16,487 nt of DNA from Monoraphidium neglectum (lineage: Eukaryota; Chlorophyta; Chlorophyceae; Sphaeropleales; Selenastraceae). A program made the translations under genes and the position numbers. The notes under the pieces were generated by a model. It searched no databases, was not told the origin of the DNA, and was given only the letters and a program-made list of their open reading frames with translations. Shown one piece after another: positions 9,201-16,487 of this stretch. Each line of letters begins with the position of its first letter. The stretch's first letter is position 1. The stretch is from assembly GCF_000611645.1 (NCBI RefSeq), contig NW_014012633.1, forward strand, positions 1-16,487. Direction: 5' to 3'.

Positions 9201-10915
9201 GCCACCTGCTGCCATTACGAATCGGCACGTCCCGCTGCGCCCCCCCCCCAAACCCACCGCAAGAAAAGACCCCATGGCGCCACACCGCGCTCACCTTTCT
9301 GGGCGTAGAACCGCTGCAGCGCGTCGACATCCAGCAGAGCGTCGGTGTCTGTCGGGGTCCACTTCACCTCGTTCTTCTCGATCTCAGTCATCGTGAAGTA
9401 CTTGGAAAATGATTCCCTGTCATCATTAGTCATGGTTGCATTGAAGGCATGGAATTCGTGCCTGAGTGAAACTACTTGTGTTATCACATGTACAGAGTAA
9501 CCTTTGAACAAGTCGCATAAGGCAAGCATGCTGCCGGTGGGCCGGCGGCACGCCGCGCGTGCAGTGGTGCTGCGAGTCACGCCGCTCCGCTGTCCGCCGT
9601 GCATGTGCCGCCCGGGTGTCCCCAACTGTTGCTCTAGACCGCGCGGCCGGCTGCGCCTGGTGTCCCTCAATGCACCAGTGTCCCTCTCTCCCAACCATCT
9701 CAGCCATCTGCTTGCGGTGCAGTCCCCCCGTCACCAGGCACGCGGTTGCCCGCACGCATCTGCTGCCGCCAGGCGGGCCTCTGTGCACCACGCCAACCAC
9801 CCGCGTACCCGCGCGTGGCGCGCACCTGTACACGCTCGGCGGCAGCACCACGTCGGCGCCCAGGTAGTCCGCCAGCACCAGCGCGTTCAGGTGCGCGTAC
9901 ATCTGATTGAAAAGGCCCTGGCAGGCCGTGTAGCGCAGCAGGACGGGCACCCGCTGGTAGCTGCGCTGCTCGCTGTAGCCATTGTCGACGTAGTGGAACA
10001 CCGCCGCGTCCCGGGTGCGTATGTTGCTGTTGCGGAGGTCCGAGTAGCGGAGCAGGTAGGCGCGCCAGTCAAAGTCCTCGGGGACAGCGATCCGCCCGGC
10101 GCGGGCGGCGACGCCGCTGAGGCCCCCGGCGGAAGCGGCCGCGCCTTTGCCGGCGCGGGCGGCCGGCCGGCCGGGGCCCGACGCGACGGGTGCTGATCCC
10201 AGGGTGGGCAGTGCGGAGAACGGGTGGCCGCCCGGCGTCCGCGCCTGCTGCTGCTGCTGCTGCTGTTGCTGCTGCTGCGGCGGCGGCGGCTCGACCGAAA
10301 CCCCACCTGGAGGCTTTCCCAACTGTATGTGCTGCTGCTGCTGTTGCTGCTGCTGCCGTCCCTGCCAGCCGCCAAAGATGTTCCACTTGGACATCAGGCC
10401 TGGCAAGCGGGGCGCACGCACGGCGGCAAAAGCGCAGGTTTGTTGCTGGGTGGGGCGATCGTGCATACAGGGTCGCCCAGCGGACTGGTGTGTCCGCAGG
10501 GGCGCAGTGCCCAGCCCCACGGGCCATTTCGAGTTGTGAAACACAATCCATTTATTCATTCGCGACCAGCCGCGCGCAGAGAGCCCCAGCAGGGCAGTTG
10601 GCGCTGCTGGGAGGACTCACTGCTCGAACCGCTGGCATCGTACAGGCCTCTTCTGCCAGCACCAGAGCCTCTTTGAGATGCCAGGACCGATACTCTTGCA
10701 GAGGATCGGTCGGGAACAGAGCCATAGTTGAGGAAGGCCATCATGAGCAGCGCCCCCGCTGCGAAAATGACCAGGTGGACGCTGAGCGACCGCCATTTTG
10801 AGCTGACTCGCATATCTAGCTGATATGACGCCATCATGGAGGGCGACCGCTTCAGGCTGGGCGACCTCCTCAACTTGGAGCCTGGCGGCAATTTACCTCC
10901 CGGTGATAGCTTCAT
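6281..10915 (-). CDS. O-fucosyltransferase-like type II membrane protein with polyQ tracts
   Basis: Predicted Golgi/ER glycosyltransferase related to the GDP-fucose O-fucosyltransferase family (PF10250-like). Exons: 10915-10621, 10399-9826, 9461-9295, 8288-8051, 7767-7428, 7100-6964, 6437-6281; every phase agrees, giving 635 residues and a TAG stop. Residues 1-44 are basic and Ser/Pro-rich. Residues 45-64 are hydrophobic (a signal anchor, LVIFAAGALLMMAFL). Residues 114-150 hold runs of 8 and 11 Gln. Residues 206-246 form a module starting DFDWRAYLLRYSDLR. Family motifs follow: GLFNQMYAHLNALVLADYLG (260-279), HLRLEKD (469-475, the typical HLR motif) and NNFVGLGSSTFSVYLR (569-584). The ATG at 10915 is the first one just before the anchor; the frame stays open upstream to 11146. 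The acceptor of exon 4 could be six bases further in (8282). Donor sugar and acceptor protein are inferred from the family only. Confidence 0.87.
8289..9294 (-). other. Large intron 3 of the fucosyltransferase-like gene
   Basis: About 1 kb, the longest intron in the window. The donor GTGAGC at 9294 and an acceptor at 8289 (or 8283) agree in phase, so no further exon is required. It contains repeated CATGCTGC units (8942-8973) and a duplicated CGCGGCCACAG motif near 9171-9197. Small minus-strand frames in it show no family motif, but a skipped exon cannot be excluded. Confidence 0.55.
10246..10356. repeat. Two coding CAG tracts (polyglutamine) in the fucosyltransferase-like gene
   Basis: Near-pure CTG runs at about 10246-10278 and 10328-10356 on the plus strand encode 11 and 8 consecutive Gln on the minus strand, with occasional CAA interruptions. 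They lie in the stem region between the membrane anchor and the catalytic part. Confidence 0.95.
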
Positions 10916-11407
10916 TGTGTATATATGTGCATTAGTGAACCTGTTTTGATTGTGTCTAGAGGCCCAGGAGGCCGTGGTGGTCAAGTAGTCCGGTTGCAGG
11001 CTTGCAGGCGGGTGAGAAGGAGTCGGGGGTGGGACCCACCCCGCTATGTCCGATATGACGGATGGAATGCGGGTGACTCGGAGGCACAAGCGCGATGACA
11101 TTTTTTCCTTTCGAAGGACAATGGTTGCTCGCGCAGCGCCACCCATGTCAGGCCGCGCAGCTGCTGCAGCTTGTGCATGATGCGCGCCAGCCGATGTCTG
11201 CAGGCGGGACGCGCCTGGCAGCGCGAGCCGCGCCGCGAGGCAGTCAAGTTGTTCCGTTGTAAGTTCAAAAAAATGGCGCTTATGAGTTTGTGGACGCAGA
11301 GTAACCCGGCCTGTTTGGGACAGAACCGTGACAAATCCTGTGTCCCTTACCTGTATACATTCTGGGGACAGAGGGGCTGGGTTGGGGCGGGGTGAAGAAC
11401 ATGTAGG
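10916..11407 (-). other. Upstream region of the fucosyltransferase-like gene
   Basis: The spacer from the VOC polyadenylation signal to the ATG at 10915. On the minus strand a TATATA string lies at 10919-10924, only a few bases before the ATG, too close to be the TATA box unless the leader is extremely short. The frame is open from 11146 to the ATG but is probably leader sequence. I see no gene in it. Confidence 0.45.
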
Positions 11408-11417
11408 TTACATGTAA
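11408..11417. terminator. Palindromic polyadenylation signal after the VOC gene
   Basis: The ten bases TTACATGTAA form a perfect palindrome and carry TGTAA on both strands. On the minus strand the signal is about 45 bases past the VOC stop codon, giving a short 3' untranslated region. The plus-strand copy has no evident gene to serve. Confidence 0.6.
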
Positions 11418-11457
11418 GGAAAGAACCATATCAAGCGCTCAATGCCGCACGCCGCGC

Positions 11458-13110
11458 TCATTCGGTGACGGTGTACCGCGCGAAGAGGTTCTCGGGGCGA
11501 CTCATCGCCTTGAACTCCAGGGCATTGCCGGAGGGGTCTGTGAAGAACATGGTCAGCTGCTCCCCAGGCTGGCCCTGATATGCACGCAATGAACATGGGA
11601 TGCCGGCATGCATAGTAAGAGTGGTGTCATTGAAAATGGATGCACGCGAAAATCCATGAGTCGCAGCCAGAGGCAGGGAGCTCAGGCCGCAGAATAATGG
11701 TGGGAGATGTGTATGCGTTTGGGACGGGAGTGGTGTTCATTCACCAGACATATTTCAGGTGGCATGTCTTCTGTGGTGCAGTATGTCTTCTGTGGTGCAG
11801 TATGAGCCTCCTGTGCAACCAGTGGACACAGCAGGCCAAGGCAGGCTCCTCCCGGATCGCACCACAAATCTCAGGTGCGGCTCGATGACAAATTTGACTC
11901 CATTTTGCCGTAAACGCTCTGCCAGCTGGGCACGATTAGTGGTTGAGGTAGCATGGATGGTGCCAAAAAAGGCAATGGAGGTTGCAAGGCGTCAATCCCC
12001 ATGGGATGGCACAAGGGTGTGCAGTCTCCATCGATTTGGACGAGCGGTGGCGGGCACTGTTGTGCAGGGTTCCTGTGGGCACGTGCAGTTTCTGGTTAGC
12101 GCTCTGTTTGCGCGTTCGCATAATTGCGAATGCATTCCTCACCTCTTCAAACTGCTCTTTGCTCAGCACTGCCCCGCCTGTTTGAGGGTGGGCGTGACAC
12201 GCAAGACATATGGGTACGCGCATGGGTGCATGAGGTGGCTGACCTGGGAGCTACTCTGCTCTGTGACCACCAAACCTGGCTGCCATTTGAAGTTGCAGGC
12301 GCTGCTGCTGCAGGGGCTTTTCCACCGTTCCTATGCTTGCCGATGCAGAGCATCTCTGGCCACCCACAATGCGGCACCGGCACCGCGTCGCCGTCCACCG
12401 CGTTGTGATGGGCAGTGGCGTTGTAGCCGGGCACGAGGTGCGTCACCACCTTGCACACGGAGCGGAGCGTGGTGGATTGGGCCGATCGGACCAGTGAGAT
12501 GCTGCAGAAACGAGCAGGGCTGGGGCAGAGCAGGGCAGAGCGGGTCCACGGCCAGGGCGGAGCAGGCACCAGGTTGGACTGGATGAGGCCGCTTGGCGGC
12601 TCCAAGGGTGGCAACCCCGAGACGCAGCACACGTGCTTTTGTAGATGCAGCCGCGAGCGGGCGACGACACGACCACTGCAGCATCTTGCGCTGCGCCAGC
12701 TTTGATCCTGCAACCCTGCTGTTATGCCGCCGGCAGCCCCACCTGGTGTCCGTAGAAGTTCCAGTCCACCCAGGTAGCTGCGGAGCGGCCCTCCGCGCAT
12801 CCCTGCAACATCGACATGGCGCCGGAGCGTGGGAGTAAGCGGTCAGGCAACGGCGGAGGCAACCAGTGCCGCTTTGGCGCGAGGGCAGCAGCGTTGATCC
12901 CTTGCACTACTGTTGTAACGGCATGCCATTTCAGGCCCTGATACTCATGATATGGTGCCACGAGATGGTGCCACCGGCTGCCTCGGTTTGCACCCTGCCG
13001 TGCCTGCGCAAGGAGCGACGCACCATGACTTCGCCATAGAAGCGCCGCGCCTCTAGAATGTCGTGCGTCGGCAGTGCCAGGTGGAATGGCGTCGCAGCCT
13101 GCGCTGCCAT
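11458..13110 (-). CDS. VOC (glyoxalase/dioxygenase fold) family protein, COG3565-like
   Basis: Small soluble protein of the vicinal oxygen chelate superfamily, which includes glyoxalase I and extradiol dioxygenases; the substrate of this branch is not known to me. Exons: 13110-13024, 12802-12743, 12449-12368, 12177-12143, 11925-11863, 11574-11458; all phases agree, giving 147 residues, the usual length. Motifs: [20 protein letters not shown] (8-27), [33 protein letters not shown] (63-76), [16 protein letters not shown] and [16 protein letters not shown] (117-132). By family analogy His10, His76 and Glu129 are the likely metal ligands (inference). The ATG at 13110 (G at +4) starts right before the conserved fold, but the frame is open upstream for at least 38 codons without another ATG. 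The donor of exon 5 was set at 11862 because it restores the expected spacing in RFxGQPGEQ. It is strongly similar to bacterial and cyanobacterial proteins. Confidence 0.93.
11764..11801. repeat. Perfect 19-base tandem duplication in VOC intron 5
   Basis: Two identical copies (11764-11782 and 11783-11801) with unit ATGTCTTCTGTGGTGCAGT. They lie inside the intron between the exons at 11925-11863 and 11574-11458. Confidence 0.95.
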
Positions 13111-14066
13111 CACGCTCCACCTGCGTGGCTGCGCCCGGTCGCTTGCTGAATTTGGGGCAACACGCGCGGCGTGCGTCTGCGCCTTGGTAAGCTCCTGCTG
13201 TGCCCGCTGCGTGTGCTGTAAAGGCACCTCGCAGTGCCAGCTAGTGGATGCTGAAAATCTTGAAAAAATTACGTCAATGACAACGACTCTACAGCAATCT
13301 GACGAGCTCGTGCACGGACCGAGCAGATCACTCGTTGCTCAGTTGCGTGCTGGAAGCAGAACAAGTGTGGCGGAGATGTGAGTTGAGAGGTTTGTGGATG
13401 GTTCCTCACTGCAGACATTGCCACCAAAAACTGCACCCATGGTGGTCGGCAGGTGTGTTGGCAGTCCACACATGCGTCTGATGCAGCGCCCTGCCTACTT
13501 GTCCTGTCATCTACATGTCATCTACACAGCAAACACACAGTGTTCTGGAAAAGCGCCAGGAGTCTATGCCCGCGGCATGGTCCGCCGGCATGAGTCAAAG
13601 CCGTCACGAGAAGGAGTTGTGTGGTTCGGTCACAACACTGCACTGTCCGCTTGACTTTGCGCCCAGCGACACTTGAAGGTGACTTGTGTGCACTGCCGTA
13701 CACGGATGAGTCACCTGATGTCATCTCATGGTTACCATTTGAAGTGCATGTTAGGGGCCAAGCTCAATACTCAAACGCATGTGAGTGATTGTCAGGCATG
13801 CTTCGCATCACAGCCAAATTCCTGAACCACCCATATCTCCATAATCGAATTTCATGGGAAATGCTGCTCATGCACACGTGATACATACGCTGGAGTGTCG
13901 CATGCCAGCCAAGGTTTTGAGCCAAAGAGTGTCATAGATGCACATAGGGCTTCACAAGATTCAATCCCTCATCCCGCCCACAGCCCAGCAGCCGTGCGCG
14001 CGCAACACAACCTTCGCAGGCACGCACCGACAGCGACCCAGATGCGCGGGCGCCCCGCGCCACCGC
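13111..14066. other. Spacer between gene 4 and the VOC gene
   Basis: About 950 bases holding the 3' untranslated region of gene 4 and the VOC upstream region. No TGTAA signal for gene 4 was found in it. A minus-strand TTGACGTAAT at 13268-13277 resembles an ACGT-core bZIP site about 160 bases before the VOC ATG. Reading frames here have no recognisable motif. Confidence 0.5.
13505..13526. repeat. Perfect 11-base tandem duplication
   Basis: TGTCATCTACA occurs twice back to back (13505-13515 and 13516-13526) in the spacer between the VOC gene and gene 4. Confidence 0.9.
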
Positions 14067-15427
14067 TCACGCCCACCACAGCAGGCGCCTCGGCTTCGGC
14101 GCGGGGAGCGCCTTGGACACCTTAGCGGATGCAGCACCTGACACCGTGCTGAGAAGCTGCTGGATGCTGGTGTCCAGGGTGGCGCGCACCCTGGCTGCGT
14201 ACGCCTGGACAGTGCCGAGGGCCGCAGTCTTCTCCTGGGCGCTCACGCCTGCGACGCACGGCGGCCGAGGGCGGTGCCGGGAGGTTGCAGGCGGGGCGAT
14301 GCGTTCGAATGTGCGTGCGCAGCGGGGCCACGATTTCGGGTGCGCCGGCGACCCTAGCTTCGCGTACTTCCCATTGCGCTCGCAGTGTCTGCGTCCGTGG
14401 CGGCAGCGCCACGACCGGCGCCCACCCGTAAGTGAGCCGTCCGAAAAGCCGGGCTTGTTCACATGCAGCAGCCGAGCCGGCGCGGTTGCGGACAGCGGCG
14501 TGTGCACGCGCGCGCACACACCTGGTATGGCGGCAACCCCCTGCTGAAGCTTCTTGGTAGCTGTGTCGATCTTTGCCAGGTAGGCGTCCTTGCTGATCGG
14601 CACCGGCTTGCCAGCAGCGGCAGTGATGTTGGCGGCCAGGGACTGCGAGCAGATGGAGGCATCGCGCATGGGTGCGGCTGTACAGTAAGTCTCATGATTC
14701 CGGGTTGAGGGCTTTAATTGATTCATCTGGGGGTTTTCAGGTACGAGAAAGTTTCAGGCGGACAAGGAGGCAGGGGAGGACGACGCATTCCTGCGTACGC
14801 GGCAAGTGCAGCCCGCGCTCCCCATTGGGGGGGCGCGCAGGCGCTGCGAGCGGATGGGCGCGCGTGTGCGGCTGCTCACCTGAACGACCGCCCCAGCGCT
14901 CTTCTGCCAGTCCGCCAGCAGCTGAGTCAGTTGCGCCTCGGCCGCGGGCGCCTTGAAGACCTTCCCGGTGAAGTTGCCGGGGGGCGGGAACGCCGCCAGC
15001 TTGGCGATGGCGGAGGAGAGCAGGTCGCTGCCTGGCTTGTTCAGGCGCGCCAGGGCGGCCTTGGCGTCAGTGGCGAGGCTTGGCAGGCCGCCGAGCTGAG
15101 CGGCGGCGGGGCCAACGGCCGCCGAGGCCTTTCAGAGGGGGGAGGCGCGCACGAATCGCCACCGCAGGAAAGTGGGTAAAGCGGGGCAGTGAGTGAGGCG
15201 CCGGAGACGGCCGCGAGCTGCGCCAAAACAGTGGGCAGCTCGACTTCTCTAGCAAGCAGTTGCTTGTGCTGCAAGTCTCAAAAAAATTACAGCAAAAATT
15301 GCAGACTGGTTCTTGTCACCTGGCCGACCAATGATGCGATGGAAGGGGCAGGTTCGGCGGCGGCCGAGCCGGACACCAGCGCCAGCGCCAGCACCGTAAA
15401 CACCATCATGCTGCTGCTGACAGCCAT
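14067..15427 (-). CDS. Secreted Ala-rich helical protein, function unknown
   Basis: I do not recognise the family. The model has four exons: 15427-15320, 15128-14880, 14726-14522 and 14248-14067; phases 0/0, 0/0 and 1/2 agree and give 247 residues. The first 24 residues look like a signal peptide: hydrophobic core MMVFTVLALALVSG followed by SAAAE, a plausible cleavage site. The rest is rich in Ala, Leu, Gln and Lys with heptad-like amphipathic stretches (for example TDAKAALARLNKPGSDLLSS, AQLTQLLADWQKSAG, AYLAKIDTATKKLQQGVAA), suggesting a helical bundle. Two Cys fall in exon 3 (TYC and SICSQ). It ends KPRRLLWWA. Alternatives: exon 3 could begin at the stronger acceptor at 14677, but that breaks the phase; a cryptic exon reading HKQLLAREVELPTVLAQLAA sits near 15209-15271 in intron 1. 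Exon 1 and the last exon are the safest parts. Confidence 0.6.
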
Positions 15428-16333
15428 CTGTACAGGAGCGCACATGGTGCAGGTGAGAGCGTGTGCTGGGGCTCAAGCAGGGGCCACTAGCTGAATGGCG
15501 GCGGCGCAGTGAAATGGCCCCATGTGAACTTCAAGGTCAAGCGTGGCTCGCGCAGTGCCTCGCAATACTTTTTGTCGCGCTGCATGTAATTGTCTCCTCA
15601 CCGCTGTGAACTGGAGCGGAGTCACGCTTGAGGGTGTGGCCGCACTCCGGACGATACGTCGATTCGGGACTCGTGGGCTTGAGAAAGCGCTCACGACTAC
15701 TTTCAAGCTGCTTGGTGGCTGCAGAGATCCTTGCGGGGCTGGTCCCAGTCGCGGCCGTCGTGAATCAACGGGTGTGCCCAGGCTCCCCGGTGACACCCGA
15801 GTGCCTGACTTCTGCGCGCCAGCTGAGGCAGGGACGTACTCTGATACATTTGCTTGATGCACGACCAACTTAGCTATCCATGTAATTTGGGGACTGCAAG
15901 TCAAATAGAAGCTGGCGAGCTCGTTGACCAGGGCAAAAGGGCAAAGCCAAATTCACCAACAGACCACCACTGCAACTGCCACCACCCCACCCCTCCCCGC
16001 GTCCCCTCGCCCCCCTGCTGCTGCAGCCCTGCCATGAACACCAATCTACTCGTCCCTTCCTGCATTGATGCAGAACCCTACAAGATTTCAGGCCAGCTCG
16101 TATGGGTACAGGTGTGTGGGTTGTTGCACGCGGGCTGCCAAACGTCCAACGGGGCCATCAGTCAAAGCACAGGGGGTCAACAATAAACTGCAGACCGTCA
16201 TTGGTTCTTGGGAGGGGGTTCAACACATGATCGTGTGCATAGGGGTCAGCCGAACAGGGCAGTGGCGGCAGGCGCCTGGCTGCGTGGGGGTGCACACGCA
16301 GGCGCCTGATTGAGGTATGGGGTCGACAAAATG
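15428..16333. other. Upstream region of gene 4, possible decayed exon
   Basis: About 900 bases with no firm gene. A stop-to-stop minus frame at 15537-15764 includes a stretch similar to gene 4 exon 3. A plus-strand stretch at about 16028-16111 has a pyrimidine tract with CTGCAG before it and CAG then GTGTGT after it, like an isolated exon. Neither can be extended. Confidence 0.35.
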
Positions 16334-16487
16334 CTAAGAGTGCCCGGGCGCCACGAGTGCTGCGCCCAGGGCCACGATAAGGATATGCAAGAATAAAAAA
16401 ATGCCGAGGGACCGCCAGGCGGCTGCGGCGGTGGCCGTCCCCCGCCGCCGCCTGCGCCGATGCTCGTGGGCGCACCCGGGCCTATGT
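16334..16487 (-). CDS. Possible last exon of a membrane protein (C-terminal anchor), cut by window edge
   Basis: A minus-strand frame open to the window edge ends with TAG at 16334-16336. It reads a run of six Arg, a short Ala/Thr linker, then AWRSLGIFLFLHILIVALGA and a short tail ending APGHS. Basic residues followed by about 20 hydrophobic residues and a very short tail are what tail-anchored Golgi/ER proteins look like. It runs the same way as the four modelled genes. Against it: no TGTAA signal follows within several hundred bases, the window holds too little to identify a family, and the Arg run comes from GC-rich trinucleotide-like sequence that could be non-coding. Confidence 0.35.
   Translation of the reverse strand, partial: HRPGCAHEHRRRRRRGTATAAAAWRSLGIFLFLHILIVALGAALVAPGHS

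Noticed and set aside
9426..10559. A 377-codon minus frame covering fucosyltransferase exon 2
   Set aside because: Beyond 9826 it reads through a GTGCGC donor into intron sequence; splicing to 9461 restores the family motif order and the phase.
14522..14677. Exon 3 of gene 4 starting at the TGTACAG acceptor
   Set aside because: The acceptor looks stronger, but it leaves two extra bases after a phase 0 donor and breaks the frame; the CCCCCAG acceptor before 14726 keeps it.
15209..15271. A possible extra exon of gene 4 in intron 1
   Set aside because: It has a good acceptor, but no donor gives a phase that joins the next exon, and it would leave an intron of only about 50 bases before it.
1..16487. 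Mobile elements, CRISPR arrays, tRNA or rRNA genes
   Set aside because: I saw no transposase or reverse transcriptase motifs, terminal repeats with target duplications, spacer-repeat arrays or cloverleaf sequences; the repeats present are microsatellites and short local duplications.

Overview
The window reads as nuclear DNA of a green alga (Chlorophyta). The sequence is GC-rich. The genes are cut into short exons. In the models below, 26 of 27 intron donors begin GTG and acceptors are mostly CAG. Chlamydomonas-type TGTAA polyadenylation signals follow two of the genes. Simple repeats (CA/GT and CAG/CTG tracts) are abundant. The proteins encoded are a plant-type phosphofructokinase, a Golgi-type O-fucosyltransferase-like protein and a COG3565-type VOC protein. 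There is no bacterial operon structure, rRNA, tRNA or CRISPR.

Four genes can be modelled, all on the minus strand and reading right to left. From left to right: (1) 207-4227, a plant-type 6-phosphofructokinase in 13 visible exons, whose 3' end lies beyond the left edge; (2) 6281-10915, a complete 7-exon, 635-residue type II membrane protein related to GDP-fucose O-fucosyltransferases, with polyglutamine tracts; (3) 11458-13110, a complete 6-exon, 147-residue VOC/glyoxalase-fold protein; (4) 14067-15427, a 4-exon secreted alanine-rich helical protein of unknown function. I assembled the exons by hand, requiring the donor phase to match the acceptor phase at every junction and, for genes 1-3, continuity with the known protein family.

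The gaps are less certain. 4228-5826 holds the PFK upstream region, a possible terminal exon of a small minus-strand gene (4988-5035, followed by a TGTAA signal) and a plus-strand reading frame with an AT-hook-like basic patch. 15428-16333 holds an open frame resembling one exon of gene 4. The right edge (16334-16487) looks like the last exon of another minus-strand gene, ending in a hydrophobic tail anchor.

The genes do not form one pathway: PFK is glycolytic, the fucosyltransferase-like protein belongs in the secretory pathway, the VOC protein is a soluble metalloenzyme of unknown substrate, and gene 4 enters the secretory route. The most unusual points are the Asp-to-Asn change in the PFK GGDG motif, alternating purine-pyrimidine tracts in three PFK introns, and an 18-unit CAG tract just after the fucosyltransferase stop codon and in frame with it. 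I see no clear previously undescribed multi-gene system.
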